NCBI RefSeq assembly: GCF_030272615.1
Contig: NC_081406.1
Coordinates: forward strand, 232,678,396 to 232,742,395
Reading direction: 5' to 3'
Origin: Cryptomeria japonica
Taxonomy: Eukaryota > Streptophyta > Pinopsida > Cupressales > Cupressaceae
DNA length: 64,000 nt
Of the stretch, positions 37,451 through 49,560 are shown piece after piece. The translations under genes were made by a program, and so were the position numbers. The notes beneath the pieces were generated by a model. It was not told the DNA's origin and searched no databases. It saw only the letters and a program-made list of their open reading frames with translations. The number at the start of each line of letters is the position of its first letter. Positions within the stretch are counted from its first letter, which is position 1.

Positions 37451-40400
37451 TCAAGGGGAAGAAACCCCTAACCTGTCTCTCAAATACTCAAATGATTCCT
37501 TAGACAACGGTTTAGTGAATATGTCTGCAATCTGTTCTTTAGTGTTCACATAAACCATTTTGACTTCCTTTGGTTAAACCTTGTCCTTCAAAAAGTTATA
37601 CTTTATTGAAATATGCTTAGTCTTAGAGTGAAATACTAGATTCTTGGACATGTCAATAGTTGCAGAGTTATCATAGTAGATAACTATAGGTTCACTACAA
37701 TTTACCCTAATATCCTTCAACATTTGCTTCATCCACAAGACTTGGGTGCAATTAGTTGTTGCTGCAACATACTCAGCTTCTGTAGTAGATAAAGAAACAC
37801 ATGACTATTTTTTGTTGATCCATGAAACCTTTTTCTTTCCAAGAAAGAAGAATCCACCAAAAGTGCTTTTCCTGTCATCAGTATCACCTACCCAATCTGA
37901 GTCAGTATATGCACATAAAGTGAAATTATCATTTCTAGAATACCATAAACCATATTCTGTTGTTCCTTACAAATACTGGAATATCCTCTTTACTGCACAT
38001 TCATGATTTTCTTTAGGATCACTTTGATATATTGAAACAATACTTACTGCATTCATAATCTCAGGTCTAGTATGAGTTAGATATAAGAGACCACCAATCA
38101 TAGACTTAAATACCTTGTCAGATTTGCTAGTGTAGAAGTATCCTTGATAGATAATTTCTCACTTGTAGCCATAGGAGTACTTACCAGTTTGGAATTATCC
38201 ATACCAAACTTTTTCAACAATTCCCTCAGATACTTTGTTTGATAGATAAAACTCCCTTTGTTAGTTTGAGTAATATGCAAACCTAAGAAAAATTTCATCT
38301 CACCAATCATGGACATTTCAAATTCATTCTTCATGTTGTTAGCAAATTCCATGCACAGTTTATCTTCTCCTCCAAAAATGATATCATCAACAAAAACTTC
38401 AATAATCAGAATATCATTATCAGTGATCTTATAATATAGATTACTATTAGCAATACCTTTAGCAAAACCAAGCTTCAAAAGATATTTATCCAACCTTGCA
38501 TACCAAGATCTAGGAGCCTGTTTCAATCCATATAAAGCTTTCTTTGATCTGCAAACTATATCTTTGTCATCTGTCAGTGCAAATTCATCAGGTTGCTCAA
38601 TGTAAACTTCTTCCTCAACATCACCATTCAAAATTTCACATTTAATATCCATTTGATAACCTTATAGTTCTTATAAGCTGCATAGGCAAGAAATAGTCTA
38701 ACAAATTTAATTCTAGATACAGGTGCAAATGTCTCACCATAATCAATTCCTTCCATTTGAGAATATCCTTTACAAACCAATCTAGTCTTATTCCTTATAA
38801 ATTGACCATCCTCATTCAATTTATTTCTACAAACCCATTTAGTTCCAATAACATTTTTATTTTTAGGCCGAGAAATTAAAGACCAAGTTTCATTCTTCTC
38901 TATTTGATCTAATTCATCTTCCATAGCCTTTAACCAATGTTTATCCTTACAAGCTTCAATAACAGTTGCTGGTTCAACTTGAGAAATAAGACATACCTCT
39001 TCATTTTCCACTTTTCTTCTTGTCGTAACTCCCTTGTTTCTATCTCCAATAATTTGATCTTCAAAATTATTTAATCTTACATACCTTGGTGTCTTTTGAA
39101 CTTCAGGTTCACTGCTCTAATCATGAGTCACAGTTGAATTTTCTGATTGTGCTGGTGTAGCTATCTCAACTTCCTATACTGGTTGAGGCATTGCCGGTTC
39201 AGTTATGATCATTTCCACCGCCTGTTCCCTATCATATGATATAGAATGATTTATGTCCTGTTCATCCACTTTCACATTAGCACTTTCCACAATTTTATGC
39301 AATCTTTTATTATAACATCTATATGCTTTGCTCTGAATTGAATAACCAAGAAATATCCCTTCATCACATCTAGGATCGAAATTTCCAATTGAATATCTCT
39401 TTTGATATAGAATTTACTTCCAAAAATTCTGAAATATTTAACAGTAGGTGTATGTCCAAACCATAGTTCATAAGGGGTCTTATCGGTTTCACCTTTGATG
39501 TGAACTCTGTTGAATGTGTAGACTGTTGTACTCACTGCTTCTCTCCTGTAGATATGAGGCAATTTGGCTTCCATCATCATAGATCTAGCTACATCCAAAA
39601 TGGTTTTGTTCTTTCTTTCAACTACTCCATTTTGATGAGGAGTTCTAGGTGTAGATAGTTGTCTCCTGATTCCATTTGTCTCACAATAATTGTTAAATTC
39701 ATGAGATGTGAATTCATCACCATGATCTAATCTTAGACATTTGATTTTGAATCTAGTTTTTGTTTCAACCTTCACTTTAAAGATCTTGAATTTCTCAAAA
39801 GCTTCAGACTTCTCCCTTAGAAAAGTCACCCACATCATTCTAGAATAGTCATCAATAATCAACATGAAATACCTATCACCTTGAAAGCTTCTAGTCCTTG
39901 CTAGACCACATAAGTCAGTGTGAATCAAATCAATTACATCATTAGATTGATCATGTATGCTCTTAAAACAATTTTTGACTTGCTTACCCAATTGACATTC
40001 CTTACACACCGGATTATGAGGCTTGATAATCTTAGGTATATCTCTAACTGCCTTAGTTGAACTGATTTTAATAATACAATCAAAATTAACATAACACAAC
40101 CTCTCATGCCATAGCCAATTCTCATCAATATGAGCAATCAAACATGTCTTATTACCAGTGTTCAAGTGAAAGATATTGCTTCCTGTCTGAATAGCGGTTG
40201 CAATCTCCAAACCAGTCTTGTTAATGATTTTGCATTTTCTATCTTTAAACTGAAGTTGAAAACCCTTATCAACTAATTAACCAACAATCAAAAGATTATG
40301 CCTTAAACCTTCTACATAATAGACAATATCAATGTTATGCTTGTCATCCAAAGAAATAATACCTCTACCTTTGATCATACATGCCTTGTCATCTCCAAAT

Positions 40401-41645
40401 CTGACTTGACCGCCATTGTATTCTTGCAGGGACAAAAATTTCCCTTTATCTCTAGTCATATGATGTGAACATCCACTATCAATTACTCATTCATCCTTAT
40501 CTTCAAATTTTGCTGCCAGGGTCATTTCTTCATTCTTGATAGCCAGTTCTGGTTCATCTTTCTTCAAAGCATAGAACACCCATTCCTTTCCATTTCCAGA
40601 TTCACTAGTAGAGTCTTCTAACGGTTCATCTCTAGAGTCATCAGTTACTCCTTCCTCATCTTCTATGTAGAATTGTTTACTTTTCTTGAATCTATATCTA
40701 TTCTGGTTAGGTATAAAGTATTTCTTAACTCTTTCCTCAAACCTTGCATTCTTTTCAGAACATCTAGATGTAAAATGACCAATCTTATTACATGCAAAAC
40801 ATTTAAAAGGTATTTTTCCTTCATACTTACTTCCATTTGGTCCTTTAGGTGCTCTTTTAGCAAATAAGGCTTCAAGTTGCTCAAGTTCTTCATCTTCTTT
40901 CCTCATGTCTTCCAATTCTTTTGCATATAGGGCTTTCCAGTCACTTTTTCTGATGGATGTTGATGATGATGCATGAAAAATAGGTTCAGACTTTACAACT
41001 CCACAAAATCCAAATTCTTCAAGCTCAAAAGCAGATAATTTCCCAATCAAAATGTCTCTGTTAACTGAGGTGTTTGTCATTGTTCTTAACTCATTAATAG
41101 TAGTTGCCTTCATCTTGTAAGTCGGTAGAAGGGCTCTTAAGACTTTGGAAACTATTTCATCTTCACTTAGAAATCCTCCACAAAATTGATTTCCCATAAC
41201 AATATCATTTACTCTTTCCATAAACACAATAATTCTTTCATTATCTTCCATTTTCAAGTTTTCATATCTTACCCGGTAACCATCAAGTTTAGCAATTCTG
41301 ACAGTAGGGTCACCTTCATTCAGAGTTTGCAATTTGTCCCACATAACCTTAGCCAATGATTTGTTAGTCAATCCCATGTTCTGTTGATCAGTAAGTGCAC
41401 AGAAGAGGGCTTCTCTAACTCTGCAATCATTTTAAATTATTCTTATCCACGTCTGCAGGACCAGGATTGCCAGATGCCGAATCATAAGGTATGTATCCTT
41501 TCTCAGTGATCTCCCAAATATCCTTGCAAAGACATCTAAGATGAATCTCCATTCAAATTTTCCATATCCCATAATTTATTCCATCAAGCTTAGGGATTTC
41601 TCTTCTGAAATTAGTTGTCGGTGGATTAGAAGTGTTAGTTTCCAT
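37451..41645 (-). pseudogene. Copia gag-pol polyprotein, decayed
   Basis: From the METNTSNPP start (41645) come a DUF4219-like KLDGINYGIWK segment, then gag (41377-40490) with CFACNKIGHFTSRC. The protease is DSGCSHHMT (about 40485). A GAG-pre segment and the integrase core follow (DLCGLARTRSFQGDRYFMLI, LRLDHGDEFTSHEFN, HQNGVVERKN; 40210-39272). RT is at 39011-38098 (KARLVCKGYSQ-like block, FVDDIIFGG, FFLGLHI). RNase H is at 38098-37451 (LCAYTDSDWVGDTDDRKSTF, SLSTTEAEYVAA). It ends RDRLGVSSP and TGA. Breaks include a stop in the DUF4219 part, a shift near 41415, TGA/TAA stops near 40487 and 40277, a shift near 38640 between the two RT blocks, and stops in RNase H. The integrase motif LDHGDEF differs from the usual SDNGGEF. 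Confidence 0.9.
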
Positions 41646-41689
41646 AGGATCTACCTCAAGCGGTTAAGATTCTGCAAAAGAGGACCAAA

Positions 41690-41703
41690 GCTCTGATACC
41701 AAT
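41690..41703 (-). other. Copia primer binding site (methionine tRNA)
   Basis: On the minus strand ATTGGTATCAGAGC directly follows the LTR end. This is the standard methionine-tRNA primer site of plant Copia elements and is intact. Confidence 0.9.
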
Positions 41704-42948
41704 TGTTAGGATAACCGGTGAACAACTGAGAGGGGAGGGGGGGTGAATCAGCTATTAATACATTATAACTTTTAATCCACAATACAACCTTAAACAAATC
41801 AAGTACCGGTAAAACATATACAGATGCCGGTAGGAATAGATACTGGTAAATAATACAACTTAACAATTAACCAGATAATCAATACAAAGAAACCATACCA
41901 TATAACACCATGATTTATATGTGGAAAACTCGGAAAGGGAAAAACCATGGTGGGAAGCCTACCCATAGTCAGATGATACTTCTGTAGAAAGTATGTGTTA
42001 CAATGAGGGGCCTACACTTGCAGGAAGGCACACTGCCTAGAGCGTACAGCTCATTACAAAAGAGTCTGACTAAATACAGAGAGGCTAGAACCATCTCAAG
42101 ATAAATGGACAACAATCCAATAGAGTGAACTACTAGAAATAGCATCTACCATGCCTGATTACAGTCCCGGTTAAGCTCAGTGTCAAAGGACTAAATCCTC
42201 TTCTGAATCCAATTAGATCACCAATGATCGATCAATTCCTCTACCTGAATGATATTACAATATTCACACATTACATTCCTTGATCATGAACTTTCCAATA
42301 ACCATGATAATTTACAAAGAGTTTCGACCTCTTATTTATACAAACCCTAAGGCCTAAACCAATTAGGTCGGCCACCTAAAGATATTACAATAAGATCATT
42401 ACATAATTCCATTTACAATGATATGCCATGTCAGCTTAAGACCAAAACAATAATAACAAATCCATAAATCATCTCGAATCACCCCGGTGATGTGTAGAGT
42501 ACATGTTAGCATGATATCGGTCCATAACCTAGATAGGTACCAGACCTATTCTGGGTCCACGATGCTAAAGCAATGTCTTCAAGGAGTTGAAGCATGATCA
42601 AAGAACATATTCAGCATCGTGAAATCCATGAAGAAGCTACACCAACACCAATTGTGCATCCAGTCACAACTCCTTAATGAAAGCTCTACCGGTAAGGCCT
42701 TAAACTAGTTCCAGTAAGGGTTTACCAGAGTGTATGATATCATCCAATTATCAAGCCAATACCAACTGACTAAAACATGCTCATAGAGCATCTTTACTAA
42801 TCCAATCATGCCAGAAGTGTCCAAGAGATAGTCTCTTATGTCGGTAACACTAGATCTTCTATTGGTAACCAAAACATAATAGCTAGTGTTGACATTAATG
42901 GCAAAAACATCAATGCAACACATAACCAATTCATCCATAATGCCAACA
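41704..42948 (-). repeat. Copia 5' LTR (right copy on the plus strand, 1245 bases)
   Basis: It ends at CCAACA followed by the TAATG target duplication. It carries a minus-strand TATA-like box (about 42331-42342) that is also present in the left LTR and in the solo LTR, and several CCGGT words. Confidence 0.92.
42331..42342 (-). promoter_or_regulatory. TATA-like box of the Copia LTR
   Basis: TTGTATAAATAAG on the minus strand is conserved at equivalent places in all three LTR copies of this family (about 36543, 42331 and 48527). It is the likely core promoter. Confidence 0.55.
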
Positions 42949-43320
42949 TAATGCACTTGCAATATTTAGACAAATTATTATCAATACTTTTAAGGAATTC
43001 ATCCATGATTTGTTGGAGGTATACTTGGATGATTGGACAATATATAGACTAGGAAAAGACCACATTCAAGTACTTTGGATGATGTTAGGAAAATGTAGAA
43101 GAATATATATTTGAGTTAGTAAAAAGAAATGTATGTTTGTGGTTCCATTTGGAACATTGTTAGAGCACATGCCATATGAAATGAGGGACTAATAGTAGAT
43201 CCTAATAAGGTCACTTTATTTATAAACCTACCAGCACCAAAGATTATGCTAGAGGTGAAAATGTTCTTGGATACACTGAATATCACCAGAAGTTTATTAA
43301 GGGGTACACTAGCAGTGTCA
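42949..43320 (+). pseudogene. Gypsy reverse transcriptase, C-terminal part after the Copia insertion
   Basis: The Gypsy RT frame resumes after the target duplication. FKEFIHDLLEVYLDDWTIY contains the catalytic YLDD. KDHIQVLWMMLGKCRR and FVVPFGTLLEH follow, then a stop and VDPNKVTLFINLPAPK. These correspond to the fingers-palm to thumb of plant Gypsy RTs (vYLDDw.vy...kdHi..lr.ml.rCr...pFG.llGh...vdp.Kv.vi..lp.P). Confidence 0.85.
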
Positions 43321-43643
43321 CACCACTAGAAGAATGATTGAAGAAGAAGAATGATATAGGTATAATGTGGAATGAGAAGGAACAAGAAGAGGTCCTAAAA
43401 TAGAAATTGGATGAATACATAGAGAAGAGTACTAAAACATAATCAAATCTAGAGTAAGATATGAAAAAACTACACAATGGAATATTAGAAAGATAGAAAT
43501 CTACCCATTTTGGGCATAATGGTTGACAAGAAAAAGGAGCTTCAAAGAAGAGATTCTACAATTAGAGGACCATATCACCTAGGAAAACATTTTTGGAATT
43601 GATGTTAACTGGATGGCAACTAGTATGGGAGATGTATGTGCAG

Positions 43644-46041
43644 TGTTGTCATTGATGTCAACTATCATGGATGACAATCAGTATGCAAGCTAAAGTCATC
43701 GGTATATAATTTGTTGTTGAGAATGAAGAAACCGGTACCCAGTGAACAAGTGGATGAACATGTTATTACACATGTCGGTACTAACTGGTAAGATGATGAC
43801 CAGTAAGACTGCAAAGTGCACAGGTCACCGGTATGCTAATATGATGCCATATAGCAGGACTCCCACCAATAAATGATGTTATCCCTGGAAGAAGAGAAGA
43901 CTAAAGAAGGAATGTTGCTTGAGGATTGTAGGGAAGATGCATCTTCCCAATAAAAGGGAAGTCACACCATTGGCCAACAGGTGACATAGTTCCTCTCCCA
44001 TTGATGATTGGTAGATTGTGAACCACGATGTATCTACCTCCATCGACCGGATGGTATGTGTGAGCCCCCAACATGTGAGATCACTGATGTGCACTTGATT
44101 AGCAGAGTAAGAAGATGAGCCACCAGAACAAACAAGGAGTGATGAGTTTGTAACTTTGACAAACTAACAGAGAGGAAAACATGCCTGATGAAGGAGAAGG
44201 AAAGGTTCAACTATAGATAGAGAGTACAACTAGAATGCAGATGCAGTTTGATGCAAGGATAGTTGAAGACTACTTGCATGATGTTATCATGCATGTTACC
44301 GACATGAAGGAAGATGTAGTATCCATCGGTAAACAGGGCTATCGCTATGCTAGAAAGTACACAAGTGAAAGGCTCTCTTTAGATGAAGATGAACATGCTG
44401 ATTTAAAAGGACAATGACTGATTGATATGATACACTAGCAGCACGATGATGAGAATCGATATGTGTGATGACTAGGCTGAAATGATCCACTGACACAAGG
44501 AAGGTGAAGGCATGAAGGTTAATCAGTAAGGCAAGATATATCGGTAGGGTTAGAGAACTGGTAAGCAAAGAGGGACTAGTAGTATGAAGCATACACCGAC
44601 TATGTGTAATTGGTCGGTGTGCATGTTGGATCGACATATTGAGCTAAGGTGGATGTCGACAAAGGTGCTACATGGAGTCGAGGTAGCGTACATGCATGCA
44701 GTAGTAGATGGGGTGTGCACCGATGAGGTTGTTGCAGACTCGGTCGAAATTAAATGCAGACCTCGTAAATCATGGGATGTGCTGCAGAGGCATGCGACTC
44801 AAGGAAGGTAGAACAGAGGTGATCAGAGGGAGGCATAGATCGATGTAAAAAAATTAGGTGCAGAACGAGGTTGGTGATGCAATCCGCTGAACCATTTATG
44901 GTGATTGACCAAGTGCCTTTCCAATAGACTGTCTATTTTTGCTAAACTTAGAAAACATGTATTGGAAGCCACGAGATTAGCGAAGTTTGATTGATTTGTT
45001 GCAAGTGGTCAATCTTTGGAAAGAGATCTGATTGGATTTGGTTTTCCATGAGGTCGATGAAGAAACCCTAACCACTTGGAGTTTGAATTGGTTTTTGGCA
45101 GGAAGACTTGTTTATAAATATGCAAGTCAAAATCGATGAAATTGGGGCTATTGGAGGATGCTGGTAGAAGGTGTGATGATAGTTAAAAGAAAAGAGTTGA
45201 TCTAACTATGAGAGTTAAGCAACTGAGCATTTGGAGGTGCAACTTGTTTAAAGGTTTAGCAAGGGACTAATTGGTAAAGGTCTGAGATTCTGGTAAGCTG
45301 CAAGAAGTGCATCAGTAAAGACAACCGGTAGTGTTAGAAGCAACAGGAAAGAACTGTCAGGTTTCAAGGATTGAGTAGGGCTTAACCGGTACTATGGAAG
45401 TAACCGATAACTAGATGGAAAGGTAGACAACTGGTGGAGCTTGAACCAGTAAGGGAGTTGTAGTGGGAAGTGGTGAGCAGAGGAAGAGAGTGAGAGGAGA
45501 GAAGACAAGGAAGAGTTAGAGTAGAGCAAGTGTTAGAGAAGATGAGAAGAGAACCGATAGAGAATAGAGTAGAGGTGGACCGGTGAAGAGACATATCTGT
45601 GAGGTTACAAAACTCATTTGTAACCAAATTATAATTATTGTATTGATTTTATATATTGTATCTCACTAAGTTGGAGCTCAGTGCAGGGGTTGGTGCCCAT
45701 AAAAATCAGTAGGGGTTGGTGCTCCTTGGGTTTGTGCCCTAAATCAGGAGTGATGCTCCTTGGGTTGGTTCCCTAAATGTTGTAACTTATGTTTTCATTG
45801 TGAGGCTAGTTTGGAGCAGTAGACCCCAACAACTTTTCTCACCAAGGTTTTTCCCATCTTGGTTTTTCCTCATATTTACTGGTGTAATGTGATGTGCCTT
45901 TGTGTCATTGCATTATGAAGTCTTGCATTACCTCACCGGTAGGTTTACTTGTGTTTAATTTTCTAACCGGTACTCACTCTTAGGATCAAAATTTGAAAGA
46001 GTTTTTGGAAACCATTGATTCACCCTCCTCTTAGTGGTACA
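43644..46041 (+). repeat. CCGGT-rich LTR-like block, probably a second Copia family, plus orientation
   Basis: The block opens TGTTGTCATTGATGTCAAC, like the start of the Copia LTR read on its own strand (TGTTGGCATTATGGATG...TTGATGT). It closes with TTGATTCACCCTCCTCTTAGTGGTACA, resembling that LTR's last bases (TGATTCACCCCCCCTCTCAG). It has many ACCGGT and TCGGTA words and a TATA-like TTTATAAATATG at about 45111. No convincing target duplication was found, and the exact ends are uncertain. It may be a solo LTR. Confidence 0.5.
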
Positions 46042-47779
46042 TTGTGTTAAAAAAAATCACATATAATCCCTCAAAATATATGTTTTGGGAAGATGAAGAT
46101 AGAGGCATTGCATGAGAAGCTATAAAAGCTTCACATCTAGATGGAGTAGTTAAAACCCTAAATCAAAAAGCTTTGGGGAATTCTACACACACATTTGAAA
46201 ATTCTATAGGGGCACTAACTAGTGCACAAGGATTAAAATAGAAACACAAGACCCTTAAAAAACTATCTAATGAAAAGAAACTATAATCTAGGTAAAGGTC
46301 CATATATCAATCATGTAGGAGGTCAACGATAGCTAGTACAGGAGTTTGAAGTAGTTGAAGATAGATATCAAAAATGGCTATGTCGAGCCTTATGTAGATT
46401 GAGAAAAAAACATTTAAAAGGGCGGTTGATATTAGTAGAGAAGACCAAAAATAGAGCCAACCTAGGCTACGACATTGGGTCCACAAAATGAAAATAAACC
46501 TTTAAGATGATTTTTGGAGTAATATCCTGACATGAGAAATGCATATAATGTCATTGTATTGTATATCCAAGAGCACAAAATGGTATATATGATATATGAT
46601 AAATGATAGATTGTAATATAGAACTCTATATGTATTCAGAGATTGATTATATAACACAATGGTGTTGTTCTAGGTCTAGTTATCTATGTTATGACTATGT
46701 TTTTGTGTTATTTAAATACAAATGGTTATTTGTTCTAATTTATTGTTATCTATGTTTATTTCCTTTACTATATCCTCTAGAGTATAAAGACAACATTAAG
46801 ATCTACTTGGACTTTAGATCTGTAGACTATAGGTTCCCCTTAACTCTTGCTAACAAATAAAACCCACAAACATTAATGTAATAAAATAACATGACAAGTC
46901 AAGATCAATCATGAAAGAACAATGACATGAAGATTGTTGCAACTTTCTACTACACAATGCTCTGATTTGAACAAATTTTCTAATAATAATATTTTCTTTG
47001 GGAGTTGATTGGAATATGGATGGATGAAAACTAATCCAGAATGATGCTCTTATATAGGGTTCCCAAGGTATTTGATAAATTAGGACAACATCCAATGACC
47101 ATATTGAAATATTGGGATTGGATAACAATTGGCAGGAATTAATGCACCACAAATTCAAATTCTGGCCCAATCTAGGGAGACTATGGTGTGTAGTTCCCTA
47201 GCCCATCCAAAAAGGGGTGAGACAAAGGTAAATGTAGTGTACATAGGGTCAAAATAGGGAATTAGATCACCATATCATCATATGACACTATTTTTTCATT
47301 ACAAGGCTTAGAAATATTGTTGGAAAAAATATAGGAGGAGACACAGTAAGGAAAGGAGCCAAAAAGGAGTGTGAAATTGTAAGGTTTTACAAGTTATCAC
47401 TACAGGGTGTGACACATTAGCGGTTAGATGCTTCTTTAATTGGAGGTAATCATGGTGTCATGGATGTTCCTTGTGTCTAGGAACTTTGACATAACATAAT
47501 TGTATATGTAGGTGCTTTGATGGAAAATTGGAGGCAGTGATCAAAATATAGAGAAACATACTCAAACTCTTGCTAGGAGAAAAGGTTAGGAAGTGGGATT
47601 TAATTTTTACACAAGAATATTTGCATACAATAAATTTGTGAAATAGAGTAAAGTGAATAAGCCAATTGAAATTCTTTCTAGTTTGCATCCTTTGGGAGTT
47701 TTGAAACTTAGAGACATCATCTTAAAGGGTAAATGGAGTGTGGGGAAAAATAATTTACAAACCAGATGGAGAATATGCA
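46042..47779. other. Decayed sequence, probably middle part of the Gypsy relic
   Basis: It lies between the CCGGT-rich block and the integrase C-terminal segment, where RNase H and the integrase core would be expected. I recognised neither. A minus-strand open frame at 46850-47170 overlaps a TATATAGGG-containing stretch that could be an unrelated LTR fragment. I cannot support a specific call. Confidence 0.35.
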
Positions 47780-47894
47780 CAAACTAGGCAAGCAGTTCAT
47801 CTAGAGACTATAAATGGAAAATACAAGGACCAAGTAGATGACAAAATATGCCATAAGGAGATTCTTTTGCTTGACACATGCAACAAGTTGAAGA
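47780..47894 (+). pseudogene. Gypsy integrase C-terminal segment upstream of the solo LTR
   Basis: One frame reads QAVHLETINGKYKDQVDDKI then LLLDTCNKLKM. This matches the linker before the GPY/F module of chromovirus integrases (..vHee....i...n.kYK.qaD..R.......gd.v.v...). It is cut by the solo LTR at the GAAGA target duplication. Confidence 0.6.
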
Positions 47895-49191
47895 TGTTAG
47901 GATAACCAGTGAACAAGTAAGAGGAGGGGGGGGGGGTTGAATCAGTTGTTAACAGATTATAACTTTTAATCTATAATACAACCTTTAAAAACTCAAATAT
48001 CGGTAAAGCACATATAGATGTCGGTAGGGAAAGATAGCGGTAAGCAATACAACTTAACAATTAACAAGATAATCAATGCAAAGCAACCATACCACATAAC
48101 ACCATGATTTGTATGTGGAAAACCCAGAAAGGGAAAAACCACGGTGTGAAGCATACTCACAATTAGATGATACTTCTGCAGAAAGTATGTGTTACAATGA
48201 GGGGCCTACACTTGTAGGAAGGCACATTGCCTAGAGCGTACTACTCATTACAAAAGAGTCTCACTGACTACAGAGAGGCTAGAACCATCTCAAGATAAAT
48301 GGACAACAATCCAATAGAGTGAACTGCTAGAAATGACATCTACCATGCCTGATTATAGTCCCGGTTAAGCTCAATGTCGAAGGACTAAATCCTCTTCTAA
48401 ATCCAATTCGATCACCAATGATCGACCAACACCTATGCCTGCATGATATTACAATATTCACACATTAAATTCCTTGACGATGACCTTTTTCAATAATCAT
48501 GATACTTTACAAAGAGTTTCTACCTCTTATTTATACAAACCCTAAGTCCTAAATCGATTAGGTTGACCACCTAAAAATATTACAATAAGATCATTACATG
48601 ATTCCATATTACAATGATATGTCATGTCGGCTTAAGACCAAAACAACAATAACAAATCCATAAATCATCTCGAAACACCCCGGTAACATGTAGAGTACAC
48701 GTTAGCATGATACAAGTCCATAACCTAGATAGGTACCGGACCTATTCTGGGTCCACCACACCAAAGCAATATCTTCAAGTAGTTGAAGCATGATCAAAGA
48801 ACATCTTCAGCATCCTGGAATCCATGAAGAAGCTGCACCAACACCAACACCAACTATGCATCCTATAATGATTCCTCAATGAAAGCTCTACCGGTAAAGC
48901 CTTAAACTAGTGTCGGTAAGGGTTTACCAGAGTGTATGATAGCATCTGATTACCATGCCAATACCAATTGACCAAAACATGCTCATGGAGCATATAACAC
49001 ATGAAATCAAACATACTTCACTAATCCAAACATGTCGGAAGTGTCCAACAGATAGTCTCTTCTGCTGGTAACACTAGATCTTCTACCGATAACCAAAACT
49101 TGTTTGTCGGTAACCAACCATAACAGCTAGTGTTGACATCAATGACAAAACATCAATGCAACACATAATCAATTCATCCATAATGCCAACA
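47895..49191 (-). repeat. Solo LTR of the Copia family
   Basis: It begins TGTTAGGATAACCAG, ends ATAATGCCAACA and is homologous along its length to the LTRs at 35920-37105 and 41704-42948. It is flanked by a perfect 5-base duplication GAAGA (47890-47894 and 49192-49196) and has no interior. It arose by recombination between the two LTRs of a former full element. It is about 50 bases longer than the right LTR, with an extra stretch near 48985-49010. Confidence 0.93.
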
Positions 49192-49560
49192 GAAGATAAA
49201 GAAGTTTAGATTGTGTAAGATCATGTAAAGATTTGATTCTAGGAATGATTATGAGGTGGAGTTATTGGAGAGCATTGTAATACCACCAATATTCAACATT
49301 GCATATCTCTACCAATTCCATTGAGTATAGTTGGATGAGAACAACACAAAAGATTCTACACAAGGCTAGTTATTGTAAAAACAACTAGAGAAAATCAAGA
49401 AGATTTTGGATAGTCAGACTAAGTGCAACACCTAAAGCAAGGAGTATAAAGAGCATATAGCTAGTGGAAAGAAAATATGATGGAAGAAATGTGATGGATC
49501 TTAGAAGTTTAATTGGAATGACTTCCAGGATAATTTCTAGAGACAGCAACATGTGAGGTA
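49192..49560 (+). pseudogene. Gypsy integrase GPY/F and chromodomain-like end
   Basis: Across frames the sequence gives KKFRLCKIM, NDYEVELLESIVIPPIFNIA (counterpart of NAY.veLPe...isPiFNvaDLypf), and QLEKIKKILDSQTKCNT with SKEYKEHI (counterpart of a chromodomain start ..iekIld.r..k.trrkeY.eylVkWkg). This places the relic in the chromovirus branch of Gypsy elements. The end of the element and its 3' LTR were not identified. Confidence 0.65.

Larger units (their letters stand above)
35920..42948 (-). mobile_element. Full-length Copia element with Sirevirus-like features, inserted in the Gypsy RT
   Basis: LTRs at 35920-37105 and 41704-42948 begin TGTTAGGATAACC and end ATAATGCCAACA. A perfect 5-base duplication TAATG flanks the element (35915-35919 and 42949-42953). 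On the minus strand the primer site TTGGTATCAGAGC directly follows the 5' LTR, and AAAGGGGGAGA directly precedes the 3' LTR. The interior encodes gag, protease, integrase, RT and RNase H in Copia order. The LTRs are about 8% different by eye and there are several stops and frameshifts, so it is old and inactive. The repeated GGGGGAG tracts and CCGGT-rich LTRs point to the Sirevirus lineage. Confidence 0.92.
32340..49560 (+). mobile_element. Old Gypsy (chromovirus-type) retrotransposon relic, split by later insertions
   Basis: On the plus strand the pieces follow the Gypsy order: gag (32380-32625), CCHC knuckles (32806-32868 and 33231-33272), aspartic protease region (33890-34250), reverse transcriptase (about 35440-35919, continuing at 42954-43320), then integrase C-terminus and chromodomain-like tail (47780-47894 and 49197-49520). 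Stops and shifts are frequent in every part, so it is long dead. Three later LTR-element insertions (35920-42948, about 43644-46041, 47895-49191) interrupt it. RNase H and the integrase core were not recognised. Its own LTRs were not delimited. Confidence 0.8.
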
